64,000 nucleotides of DNA from NCBI GenBank assembly GCA_021209875.1, contig JAGYVD010000002.1, positions 1,178,001 through 1,242,000 of the forward strand, given 5' to 3'. The notes under the pieces are model-generated. The model was given only the letters and a program-made list of their open reading frames with translations. It was not told where the DNA came from and made no database searches. This document shows positions 43,501-56,000 of this stretch, piece by piece; the first letter of the stretch is position 1, and every line of letters starts with the position of its first letter. The position numbers and the translations under genes are program-made. Source of the DNA: Rosellinia necatrix (lineage: Eukaryota > Ascomycota > Sordariomycetes > Xylariales > Xylariaceae).

Positions 43501-46199
43501 ACTAGGTGGGTGGTCGGTAACGAGGCACATAGGTGCCAGTGCACATCTCACTCCTTGACCTCCACCGCCAAACATGTAATTTCAAAGAATCTAAGGTAAG
43601 TGGTATCAAGAGAGGATAGACCTACGACCGGTCTGCCCAGTATCAGTCAGGGCTCATAATAAATTATGAATTCTACCAAGGTACGACTCACGAATGGCAG
43701 ATTAATTCAAAAAGACCTTATATATCGTGCCACCCGATTGATTCTTACTTTAAAGTTATCCCCCGTGCTGGGCGCCAGGCTCGGTTAATTATGAGCCGTC
43801 TGGGATTGGGATTCTAGAAAGGACTGAGCACATGGCGCGCCAACCCACTGTTGACAATTATTCCAGGGCATTCCGCTGTGGTTAAGTCAACCTCGAAATG
43901 TTTGTTAGCCTTGATCTATATTTCTCCTGGGATTGTATGGGAAGCTGGCATTGCATTCTACCCATCTCGATCGTACACAACATACATAGTAGATGGTCGT
44001 ATTGGCCAGGCCATTAACAAACCTACAAGTCTCGGATTCTGGGTGGAAGCTGCTGGGGTCCTATAACCCGGACAGACCTCAGGATTGTTTTCCCTGTTAC
44101 GGGCTCTCAATCTTCTAGCCAGCATAAGCCGATGAGGAATTGTACAGTAAAATTTCGCCATGGCGTGGAAAGGCCACTATGCGCATGGATGGATGAACGA
44201 CAATGGCCTTCACGGTAGAGGCAAATGACAGGGCCTATCAGTATGTGGAGACTGACAGTACCCGGGTAGCTGATCGGGACCTCCGCTTCTTATCTCTCGG
44301 ATAGTGTCCAGGATATACGTAGTGTAGAGAGAGAGAGACGTTTGGGTGCCACTGGCAGTTCATGCCGACATAGGCGCAAGCGGTTAGCTAAATTAATTGG
44401 AAGGCTCCGAAGCCATGGTACACTTTGGCCTGAAACTTGTTCCGGCAATGGAATCCCCATCTGGATGGCGACGTGCATGTAAATAAATACCTGGGTTACG
44501 TTATAGCCGACCCATTCAATATACAGAAACATGAGGCCAAAGCGAGATGGGAGGTGATTTAAACCAACTCCAGGCGTGTTGGCTTTAAACCGCTGACATG
44601 AGATTCACCGTCGACTTTGTGGGAATGTCAGCACAATGGCGAGGTCTGCCATAGCAGCCAAGGATCAACTGGAGAATACCCACTTTTCCCGACGTGTGTT
44701 CGGCGCAGGCTTCGATCAGGCTTCGATGGGGATTCTCGAAGCATTCCAAGCCCGCCGAGCACGCGCCGGTGGACACAAGCTGGTAAGGCGGGAGAGCTGC
44801 AGGGGGCGACCCGGGCAGGTGCAGCAGGGTGCAGCCAGTCATCTCGCTATGTTCCTTGGAGCTAGCTCGTTGGCTGGGTCTCCTGGAGGGTTGCTTACGA
44901 TGCAATCAAAGACCGCCAGGGATTGAGTCGGTGCTGCATCACTAGTGGCTGGAATCCTCCGAAACACTTTATTAGCTCACACTCAATTCGAGGGCCGGTA
45001 GGCGGGTACTTCACCTGCCGTACCAGCCTGATGCGATGAGTTGTGGTTATCGCTGTCCGTGATTGTGAATTTGCAAATGAAGCTGCGAGCACGGAGACAG
45101 AGGGAGAGAAAGGGAGAGAGGCAGACAGAGAGGCCCATGGGGTTTGTGACAGGGAAGGGGTGTGCGGTGTCCATGCCCACCTGGCGTCTTGCGATAGGGG
45201 CCAAAGTCGAGGTGCATGGTACCTAGTGTAGGTAGCGACGGGCGAGATGCCACTACCAGAGGATGGAGTGCTCTGCTGAAACGGCGCACAGGACCTGTCG
45301 TCAGCCGCAAAGAGCACCCAGCACAAGGTAACGTTGAGGCCCTACCTATTCCCATCCCAGCTCGCCGCAGACGTAGTCTATCTTCCTTGGGTCAGCGTAG
45401 GGAAACCGACAATGGACTGTCGGTCACGGTCGCGGCAGCGCTGTCATCTTGGCCGGTGTAATCATTATTCAGCAGGTAAACGACGCTCCATCTGACCAAG
45501 GTGATGAGGAGGATGCGGCCGTGTCGCCACCGCTGGTCGGGATTGGGCCCTAATTATGAAGCAAAGGAAAACTCTAGGCGGCATTAGGGTTCCTTTCTCT
45601 CTACCTACCTACTGCTGCTCTGTTGAAGTGGCAGAGTCGTAGGGTGGATGGGTGCTTAAGTACCGAAGGTACCTGCCTACCCAGGTCCAGGTACCTAGCC
45701 TACCTACTTGGATGATACACTAGTAGTAGTAAATATCTGTGAAACGAAATACGGAGGCACCAAGCCATGGTGGGTGAAGATGGTTAGGGAGGTACCCCGT
45801 CAATAAAGGTACCTGCCTCACTCGTAATGCGATGGCTTCATAAATCCACGCCGCTAAACCCAAAATGTCCAACGTCGAGGAAGGTCAAGAAAGCACATCG
45901 CAGGAGTTGCACAAGGGACTGTTAAAAAAGAAAAATAGGTAGGTACCGGACATAGTGCGGCCACAGCCCCTTCTCCTCACTCCCGCCATTTTTTTTCCAT
46001 CAGAATTTATACACTACGTGTGCCCACGCCCCCTCCCTTTTGCTAGTTTAGGGCTCCTGCTACCTGCTTAGGTACCGTTAGACTCTGGCGGGTGGTGGAT
46101 AGGGAACCTGTGTCCCGCCTCTGTTTGTACACCATCGCTGGGTAGTACTTCGCTAATAACAATTGCCCATCGTCGCGACACAGCAGGTACCTAGTTAGA

Positions 46200-47417
46200 A
46201 AGAACACAACGCTCACCACGCCAGACCTTCCCTGACCCGCTCCTTCACCTGGCACACATTCCCTCTCTACCTCTGGCCTAGTCTAATTGCCCTACTTACT
46301 TCGTACTGCCTGCTTCTCCTACCCATCCCATCCATCCAACTATCTACCTGCTGTCCCGGCCTGGGGACCGCTCCCAAGATTCTTCACGGTTCATTGCCAG
46401 TCTGTCCTATCAGCCTCTTCTTTCTTCTGTACATACTGCTCCTTGCCCTGTTTCCCGTCTACTTACCCACTTGCTTCCCTTTCTTACCGCCGTCGAGGCT
46501 ACTTGGTGGTCACCTGTTTTATGATTTCCCCTCGCCAGTCACTGACACACCATCTTCTTGCATTCTTGACTAAACAGCCTCCCGCCCCATTCGCTTGCCG
46601 AGTCGGCGTTTCACGTACGTCCATCACTATCGCTGTCCAACAATCCCGTCTACTATCTATACGTTGCGATCGCGTCGGCCAATGTTCCTCGCCTTCCTTT
46701 GGTAATACCGGACAGTGGCCGCTGTTTGTACATACCTTGGTTCGCTAGGGGGCACCTGGTGCCGTCTTTTCATCGCATCCTGGCTTTGCGCATCTTGATT
46801 GTTTTTCCATTCGTCGAAATTGGCCTCGACCCTGCCAATCCCCTTGCCGCTCGGCTATCACAACATCAACTTCTCCTCGCCACCGCAGCCTAGAACTCGC
46901 CTAGAGCACATCGTTCTCTGGTGCAGAGCCTTGTCATAGTCTCTATTTAAGTGTGCGCTTGCTAGCCCTCTTACCCTAACTGGTGTTTTACTCTAGTCTG
47001 CTCCTTCCAACAGGTTTCCCATGTCAATTTCTACATACTCGGTTGCATCTCCCACCAGTCCCCTTCACCATCGCATGCCCAGCAGCCTTTCGCCCGATCG
47101 ACAATTCCACTCCTACTATTAGATGCTCGGTACTCTTGTCTTGCGCCAATTGTCGTTGCTAGCCGATCGAAGTTCCGCCCGAGTCGCTCTTGTCCCACAT
47201 TGCGCGCCGGTGGATTGCTGGACGTTGTACACGAACTCGCGGGTCCCCTGACAGATAGGTGTGGGCTGAGACATCCTGCTGCTCAGCCACTGCTACGCAG
47301 CGCGAACCCCTTAGCTTCTCTTTGCACCACTAAAATTCGTGACCTGATCCCGTCTATCCACGCCGATTTGCGACATCAGTCCATTACCAGGTGGAAGCGC
47401 TCCAGTCGCAGGACTGG
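46200..47417 (+). promoter_or_regulatory. Pyrimidine-rich leader/promoter of the phosphodiesterase gene
   Basis: About 1.2 kb of C/T-rich plus-strand sequence immediately upstream of the coding start. It has several small open frames (for example 46287-46748) that lack domain features. A long untranslated leader with upstream frames is the simplest reading; transcript ends are not visible. Confidence 0.45.
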
Positions 47418-50202
47418 ATGCCACGGTCCGCCATCATGGATAGTGATACCTGCAATGTTATTTACGTAGACCGAAACGTCCACAAGCGTCGTCTACTTAA
47501 GTCACCTACCGCAGACCTACGTGAGACCGGCGAGCTACGAGCTAATCTAGAACTTCTTTTGAACGCCTTTGGCCATGGTAAGTTCACGGCATGTACCCCG
47601 AGCACACACATGCTAACGCCCGGTGTTGTAGTATATTTGTGCACAAATGGCGCTGAGTGCTTAGAAACACTCATCCATTTACACGATGCCTCAATAGTTG
47701 ACCTGAGGCCAACGCTCGTAATGATAGATACACCACATGATGCGGAGCCACCCGAAGCAACACCCGTGTCACGCGACCCTTCACCTCACTCTAAAGTTAC
47801 CTTCGATGACAACAAAGTAGACGGTCTGGCGAAAGACCTATATGGGATTGGGCTGCTAGAGAAGATCGTCTACGAGACACACTTGAGAAGTCTTTCGAAA
47901 CTAGTTGTGCCCATCCCCGTTGTCAGCTTCCCTTTGTTGCAAACCCCACCAGCGATAGATGGGACGGATGAAGAGCCATCGCGGCCCGCATATGCTAGGT
48001 ACCTTTCAGAGCCACAGGACCCGTCCGGTAATTCATTGACGAGTCGCGCTCTGCTACGACGGTGTCTCGATTCGGGCGCGGTAGATATTATGGCCAGCCC
48101 ACTTCATGTGAAAACTCTCACGACACTTGAGGTCCACGCATACCGGGCACATAAGGAAGTGGTCAAGGACCAGCAGGCATTGCTCGAGATCCGAAGGGGG
48201 CGGAAACGATCCTGGGTCGGAATACACGAAGAAAAGCCATTTGCATATTTGAGGGAGGCCATGGTGTCAGGCTTGATGAGTGGTATTTGCCGTTCAGGCG
48301 AAGAGAGTGAGAGTCGTATTTCAGCTGTGAGGATTGACGTCTCTTCTAAGCGCCGTTTGGAAATCGAAAAGGCGCCCGGGCAATGGCATTTTTGTGCACC
48401 TTGCTTTGACGATGACTCGCTTCTTATTACCGCGAGTTTGATGTTCAAGCATGCGTTCTCAATGCCCGAATTGGAGAAGTGGCGGCTACCTACAGGTAAA
48501 ATGCTCTCTTGATACACAACCGTGCTTGTTTGCGTCACGCGGCTAACACAGGGGATATAGATCAGCTTACGACGTTTCTTGTCGCATGTCGCGCGGCGTA
48601 TAATCAATTTGTGCCTTATCACAATTTTCGTCATGCGGTCGATGTATTGCAGGCTACATTTGATTTCTTGATTCATATCGGAGCTTTGCCGCCTTATCCA
48701 TATTCGCCACAGTCCTTACCTACCACACCGAAATCTCAAATCACGTCTTTGCTTCAGCCATTCGAAGCTTTGACGCTACTTGTTAGTGCCATCGGCCACG
48801 ATGTGGGTCACCCAGGTGTCAACAACGGGTTTCTTGTTGTTCTGAATGCTCCTTTGGCTCAATTGTATAACGACCGGTCTGTTCTTGAATCGTTCCACTG
48901 TGCCGCTTATTCGCAGATTCTGAGGAGGCATTGGCCCAGAGTGTTTGAGGACAAAAAAATGCGGTCCTTGATGATTAGCTCCATCTTGGCGACGGATATG
49001 GGGATGCATTTCGATTACATGAAGAAACTAACCGAGCTTCAAGAGAAGTTGAAAGCAGAGCCCCAGCTTGAGGAGTGGTCACCCCGCGCGCTTGAGGAGC
49101 AGAGGGCCCTTATATGTTCGCTACTGATCAAATGTGCGGATATTAGCAATGTAGTAAGTGGATTATTTCACCGGTATATGACACAACAGACCAGGGTCTA
49201 ATTTACATGCTCTAGGCTCGTAGGTATGATGCCGCCCTCCAGTGGATGAACATCCTGTGCGACGAGTTTTCGAGGCAAGCTGCGATGGAAGAAGAGATCG
49301 GGATTCCATCATCACTCATCGCACCACCAAAGAAGGATTTCATGTCACTCGCGAAGGCTCAACTTGGCTTTGTGAACCTATTTGCCGTGCCACTATTCAA
49401 GGGTGTAGCTGAGGTTCTACCTCAGATGCAATATACCGTCATAGAAATCGAGAAGAACACACGCCATTTCGAGTCAGCACTTGAGAAAATACCAGGTATG
49501 ACAGAGGAGAGCAGAAAGTTGTTTACGCAACAACCACTCGACGCCAATATAATGAAGTTGGTCGAGAGATTAGCTATGGATGAGGAACATTCCCCCATCG
49601 AGACAGGGAACACTGAGTTGGTTTCAACTTTGACGAATGAGGCTGAGATGATAGAAGCTGGCTCTGCACCTCCCGATAAACTAAGCCAGGTTCCTGACTT
49701 ACCACGCCAGTACAAGGAAATTAGCGGCATAACTACCTCCTTTGGCAGCGTAGCTGATTTTGCTACCAGTGACCCGTTTCATACCGCCGGGCACGAGAAC
49801 AGGCTTATAGGACACAATGGAAAACAACGCTCAAGCGATACAACCGAAGGAAGCAACTCCGTTCCCTGTTCTGGGGATTGGCAGTCCCAAGCCACAAGTG
49901 CCACCACCGGCAAAATGCCACTCTCCCCTAGTACGCAAGGGACGAGCATCGTTAGCCAGGACTCTATGGACCGACCATCGAGCGACCCGACAACAACGGT
50001 CACAGCTCCGGACTCGTCCCGCACTACTACACCGATTGCGGCCGTAGATTCGGCACACGCTTCGGAAGAAGAATCAAATGGTACCTTGAAGCCCGATGGG
50101 ACCCTGAAGAAAAAGACAAGCCGTTTTAGAATGAACGTCTCGACGTTCTTCAGGCGGAACAAAGGTGCGGGCTCTCCTGCTTCTGGTGGATCGGGCGGCT
50201 GA
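47418..50202 (+). CDS. PDE2: High-affinity 3',5'-cyclic-nucleotide phosphodiesterase (class I, HD type)
   Basis: Hydrolyses cAMP and so damps the PKA pathway; homologous to yeast Pde2 and the filamentous-fungal PdeH enzymes. Exons 47418-48495, 48552-49153 and 49216-50202, phases consistent, 888 residues. The catalytic metal motifs are intact: YHNFRHAVDVLQ (near residue 381) and HDVGHPGVNN (near 442). They are followed by ILRRHWPRVFEDKK, ILATDMGMHFDYM, and CADISNVARRYDAALQW across intron 2. The N-terminus (CNVIYVDRNVHKRRLLK) is a receiver-like or family-specific region. The last 250 residues are Ser/Thr-rich and end in a basic stretch (KKKTSRFRMNVSTFFRR) that could bind membrane lipids. Two in-frame starts exist: 47418 (MPRSAIMDSD) and 47436 (MDSDTCNV). 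The second looks like the family start. No frame damage, unlike the two genes upstream. Confidence 0.93.
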
Positions 50203-51334
50203 GGGTAATAGTTCGACTCGATCCGATCGATGAAGCCAAAGTGCTAGCACCTCATCGACACGATCCCGTTTCGATGAGGAACATTCGTTCCCATTACGAC
50301 CTAAAGTATTATGATACCCATCGAAAATAGAAGGCACGGGCGGCTAAAGGAACGACGCGGCAATTGTACAGGGCCAACACAGGAACGGATGCATGCTTGT
50401 TTCTACGTACATACTGTATATTAGCGCTGGACGGGACGACGTCCTCGGTAGCGCCAGGAATCATTTGGCGCGGCGTATAGAATAACTGCGATGATGCCCG
50501 GGAAGTGATTAAATAGCATTGTTGTTGGGTTGCATACACGGCGTTCGGGTATTCGGCCTGTTAACGAGGGCCAGCCGTGGTTGGCCCGAGGTTGCACGTA
50601 GAAAGTGAGAAGAGGGGATGGGAGAAAGCATTGGAGTTTATACTATAAGAGAGAGTTTTGTTTATGGATTCTGAGAAGATACCACTCCGTCAAGCAAAGA
50701 ACCCACCTATTTGCGCGATGCGGACATAATCGAGGAATACATGCTCACAAGGGACAACTTGATGGCCAGTATAGCCGGTGCCGAAGTCTTGCGCCTACGT
50801 GCAGTTTCCCTCTTGGCCAGCCACTCCTCAACCAGCCCAGCCGAGTCCGCAATCTAGAATGGGGGTCGAAATGCTTATTTTGTAGTTGTGTCTCGCCCGA
50901 CATGGGTCTGCATCCCATCCAGTTGCGATGCGAAAGATGCACATTATGGGTACCACCTAGATATATGATTGCATGTGATTGTCTATCACAGGGCTTCAAA
51001 AATGGCAAATGCTCGACAAAGTTCACAACGATTATTTGTTGACTACGCTGATCTCAAACTACCCACGTAATTTGCTTGGCTTGGGGGGTCGGAGGAGGGT
51101 TTAGAGGGTGGAAAGGATACATACAGTACGGCCATGTGCGGCTGATCGTCTCTCCCGTAATCCAATGATCTAACTAGCGTGCGTCATACTGCTGAACATA
51201 GTAAATGCACCGCGTGGAGCGGGTATTCGGTTTTCTCTTGATGATCCCGTGGTCCTAGCGCGTATTTTGCTGATGTGCCGCTCGGGTCAGAAGATAAGTG
51301 CTCAAGGCCAGACTGTATTAACAGAGACGACAAC

Positions 51335-51358
51335 AGCTGCTGCTGCTGCTGCTGCTGC
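51335..51358. repeat. (GCT)n trinucleotide microsatellite
   Basis: Seven to eight GCT/CTG units in intergenic DNA, far from any supported exon. Confidence 0.85.
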
Positions 51359-51914
51359 GAATCTGATGATGTGGGTTTTAGGAAATCAGTCTCAGCAAGT
51401 GATTGATTTGGGGGTGTTACATAAGATGTAGTAAGCCCTTAGACAGCTCTGTAAACTACCTGAAGATGGTGGCAGGCTTTCTCAAAAGGCTGGTTTGTAA
51501 ACAAGTGACACACAAAAAGCCCGAGACAATTCTGAACTTTTTTTTCTTTCTTTTTTAGGTTTTCTTTTTGTTCAAATTTAATTGTGGGTAGCGATTGATG
51601 CAGGATTCTTCTAGCCCTCGAGCCATCACCTCGTCCCGCCTCTTCCCGTCCTGTCTAGATGTCATGTCTGGCTGGATGTTGATCGGGGCCTCTCCGGCTT
51701 GACCTAGTCATGATTGTCGGACCAATCCCCACGGGTTCGAATGACGGGTCGCGGAACACCGTATCCCCGGACGCACCTTGGGAACACGACATGTGGATAG
51801 CCGAAAACCCTGTCATGTTGAAGAAAGGATGAGCCTTGTGACCCCAGGGCACGCATGCAATCAACACACCTAATCAGCGTATGAGTGAGACAGTTAGGTG
51901 GTTGCTGGAGAATT

Positions 51915-52055
51915 CTAGATGCTAGATGCTAGATGCTAGATGCTGGTTTGCTGGTTTGCTGGTTGCTGGTTGGTGGTTGGTGGTTGGTGGTTGCTGATTA
52001 GTGGTTTCTGGTTGTCGGTTGCTGGTTGTCAGTTGCTGGTTGTCAGTTGCTGGAT
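51915..52055. repeat. Adjoining tandem arrays: CTAGATG units, then GGTTGCT/GGTTGGT units
   Basis: About four perfect 7-nt CTAGATG units (51915-51944) merge into some fifteen drifting 7-8-nt units of the GGTTGCT, GGTTGGT, GGTTGTC type up to 52055. All the second-array units are G/T-only or nearly so on plus, a strongly strand-biased block. Confidence 0.85.
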
Positions 52056-53036
52056 CCCCCCTCCCTGCCTGCCCCCGCCCACCCCCTTCCCAATTCATCA
52101 TTGGGGAAAGGTACTGGACCCTATCATCTTGCCAATGACCAAAGAGACGAATATTAGATGGCAAATACGCTGCTAAATATACTTATACATCATGGTGCCT
52201 TAGCGTAGACGTAGGAGGCACTAGATAGGTGACATCGCCATGTTTATGCTTCTGTCCTGCCGGCAGGTAGTGTTATTCTTGCTGCATTATTATCCGTATA
52301 AGCACATGAGTACAGTACATACGGACACCTGTAAGTGCTCGGCGGACATGCAATGTGTCATGGTGGCGGGTGATCTGCAGGGTTCCCCGGCTTTTAAGAC
52401 GCTGTTTCCAGCGGTAGCATTACAGCCACAGCGGCCAGTGGCCCACTACGCACAAGTACCAGCCTTAAGAGCTCTTCACCCATTCACCTCCGGCGAGGAG
52501 GTCAATGTACAAGTCGGGACGCGCCGCCTGACACCCATAGCCGAGGTATCACTGGTGTATCGCCCTGGTATCCGTTGTTAGAGCAGGCACGTTGCTGTAC
52601 CTGCCACCAAGATCGGACTAAGGTACCAAGAGGGTCGGGAAATTCACCCAGTCTGGATGAAGAATACCTCAGCAAACCCCCAAACTTGAGAATATTAAAT
52701 ATTCACAATCTTGGTATTCCACTCCTTAGGTAGGTAAGGTATACACTTGAACCCCGCGCTCGCATCGCGGCCTCTGTAGCGTTTCGGTTCTGCCACAAAA
52801 CAACTCACCACCACCATCGTCAGCTTGAGCCAGTCTCGCGTCCGTCCTCCATTCTCAGTTGTTCTCCGTTGTTCTCTATTCTCTGTTCTCCGCTCTCGCT
52901 TTCCCCCTCATTTTCGTCGCTGTCTTCCGTTTTCCGCTTCTTCGTCCCTCCGCCACTCTGCCACTCTATCCCGTTTCCGAACCGCTGCCGCTGCTGCTCT
53001 TCGTCCCCTGCACAGTGTCTGTTGTCATCATCAATT

Positions 53037-56000
53037 ATGAACCATACTCATGGCGGTGGTCAAGATCTCGGTGAGTCCTTTTTTTTTATGTTTGCCCAGC
53101 CAGTCAGGTTTCGTGCTTGATGTCGCGGCCGTGTCCACCGCCCTAAGACACTGTTGACACCCCAGCCCGACCATCCAGGCGCCGACACTGCCAACATTCA
53201 AGATGACCAGCATCACCAGCACCACCAGCACCACCAACAACCTCCACGCGGCCGGTTACCCGCAAAGAGCAAGCTCACCCCAGAACTCCTGCAGATACCT
53301 AAGAACCGCAGCACGGGAAACCTCTCCGTTGTCGCCGAGAGCGAGTCCGATGTCGACGACCGCAAGCCTAGGTTTCGCTTTTCCTTCGACGCCGGAGCTG
53401 TGTCTGTCGAGCCCGGCTCTGCCAAGAGGTATGTTTTACAATAAAGAACATTCAATAGCGATGGGCTGTCGCCATTGTGCGGCCATGTGCACGGGATGGA
53501 ATATATCTCCAGACATATATCTATTATACATATACTTCGAAACCCTGTTGGTTCCGCTGCGGTTGTGACCATCGCGTGCGTCCCTTCATCCGGTCGTTGG
53601 GACGATCTTGCGCATCGGATCATACGCGCATCTCGACTCAGCCGCGTCTGCCTGCTTTTAGTCTGCCCGCGAGCACCCAAGCCACAGCCTACATATGTGT
53701 TCCTTCAGCCTTTCTCCGGTAACTAACTTACGTCTTCCCTACCAGTCAGTCTGCCTCCATAATTGCCGAACATGACCACGGGCTTGGTCTGTCTGGCCTC
53801 CGACGCATTCGCCAAAACCCTTCTCTGCACAATCAAGCCATATCTTCAACTACCCCGTCGTCGAGGAGTCCCTCGACTAGTCTTGCGCGCTCTACTTCTT
53901 TGAACAGCATGCTTCCACTAGGGCCGTTGGCTTCAGGGCCTTGTGCCCCCAATTTTGTTGAAGACCTCTCTCGCTTTCCTTCCGAGTCGTTGCATTCGTT
54001 CTCCTTCGCTCACCAGTCAGAAGACGTCCTACATAACCGACAGAGTGTGTTGAAGCGATCGATAGAATTCATGAGAGACCGGATGGGATGGGCTCTTTCA
54101 TCCAACGCCGCCCTTGCCAGCGCTCAGGCTAGGGTGACCGGCGACGTAGAAGCACAGAGCATGCTTGACTTGCTTGCCAGAGCACAACTCGTGACTACAG
54201 GGAATTTACCCAACGTTGACCCTTCCCTCGTTGCTCGCCCTCTAAGCGGTCCCGCAGATGTATCAAGCGAGAGCATCTTCGACCGTCATTTCGCACCCAG
54301 AACCGGCAGTCCCGAACCGTACACGACTCCAATGATCTCCCCTACCACTACTCGATCCCCTGTATTGCTGCCAGAGGATGCCGCCAACGCCAAAGCCCAA
54401 GTATGGGACGAGAAAATCCCACAGATCCCGGCCTCCGATCATCTGGGCGTACAACACGGTCAATCCGAGTCAGAGAACTCATCTAGAACGCCAACTAATG
54501 AAAGTAACTCTACGGCCAAAACCTCGCCGCCCCTGACAAGACGCCCCAGCTTAAGACGGACATTCACCGATGTAGCCGCAGTCGGCATCCAGCAGAAGCT
54601 CATAGACGCGATGGCCCAACCCTTCCTTGCCGCCAACCAGTCTAATACATATCCCGAAGCACTGTTATCCCCAACGACACCGTCTCTTTCTTTTACCTCC
54701 CTGACGCAATCTGGTGCCTTGGGCCCCGCGGTACATGGGCATTCATCACGGTGGGTGCCCGCTGCACAGGCCATTTTCACAACAGAAAATCGACCTCCAT
54801 GGACCATTATTGTCGCAAATGACTTGGCCTGTTTGGTTTTCGGTGTGACCAAAGCAGAAGTCCGGAAAATGGGAATCCTTGAGGTTGTGCAGGAGGAGCG
54901 GCGGGCGTGGTTAGAAAAGAAGCTCCTCCAGGCCGAGCCGGAGGTGGGAAATCAAACCACTAGTGCCGCGCCCGCTCAGCCTATACCATCGGTGGGTTCA
55001 ACTTTACTAGGCGGCAGGGGTGGCATCACGGCACAGCTGTTAAACAAGCCTAACTCTAGATCTCAGCTCCCTAAGGCTTCTTCCACGCGTCGTGCTGTAA
55101 CGATCCATAATAGCAATCCGTCTGCGCCTAAAACACGTGGACCCAATTCTCACTCTCGGTCGAGGGGCGTGTTGCTCTGCGGAGATGTTGTGCCAATACA
55201 GAAGCGCAATGGCGCGACTGGTTCCGCAAGTCTCTGGGTGAAAGAGAAGAAAATCGGACTGATTTGGGTTCTAGAAGAAATCCACGAAGATGTCGCGTTA
55301 TTGAGCCTGGACGAAGAAGGGCTTATCACGAGCGTTACAGGCAAATCCTTACCTATATGGGGGCAAGAACATATCGTTCCTGGGATAGATGTCGGCAAAC
55401 TCATAGCCCGCATCCCCCGGCAGGGTATTGACCCTAGATTCGGTGCGATCGATTATGCGCAAATTGCGAAGCGCAAATATTTCACATGCCGCAGTGGCGG
55501 GAACGTAAATATCCCTGCTACAGTTACGCAGACCAGGGGTAAAACGGAGCTTCGCGTCTCTTGCCTCCCTCACATCGCCGGCATTATTGTCGTCAGCACT
55601 GATATGCTGAGAATTAAGAGCTCAAATTCTGCATTCTGCGGTGCTCTGTTCGGCTACGAGAAACCCGAAGGTCAACCGATCAATACTCTACTGCCAGACT
55701 TTGACAAAATACTTGAGGTTCTCCAACAGCAAGACGGAATGCAAATTCGTGAAGGGATTGTCATTCCAGAGCACAGCTTTAGAAAAGCCTCGGCCTTAGT
55801 AGGCATTCATGAGGGCCGTCCTGATGCAGCATCTACCTTCCTCAGTCCCGACGGCTTACTGGCTAGGCATCGAGATGGCACAGAGTTGAAAATCGATGTG
55901 CAGATGCGAGTAGTGAACAGCGAGAAACACACTGGTCACGACTCGAGCTCGAGCGACGACGATTCATCGGCTGACGAGACCGTAGTGTCGAATGTAGAAT

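Larger units (their letters stand above)
36293..47417. other. 11-kb gene desert before the phosphodiesterase gene
   Basis: No frame over these 11 kb shows a recognisable domain or credible exon chain. Contents: a G-run tract (37495-37530), T- and A-homopolymers, a GACA/ACAG repeat (38680-38710), (GGTA)n and CATACATACAT runs (40240-40255, 40378-40392), and ACCTACCT blocks (43265-43500, 45600-45720). The stretch from about 46200 to 47417 is pyrimidine-rich (TCC, CTT, CCTACC, few G), the usual look of a long fungal promoter and 5' leader, and holds several short upstream open frames. Confidence 0.6.
50203..53036. other. Spacer between phosphodiesterase and PAS kinase genes
   Basis: No gene supported. 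It contains a (GCT)n microsatellite, two adjoining tandem arrays near 51915-52055 and an A/T homopolymer zone (51538-51585). A C/T-rich stretch at 52790-53036 is probably the PAS-kinase promoter and leader. Open frames such as 50605-51042 have no motif or intron logic. Confidence 0.6.
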
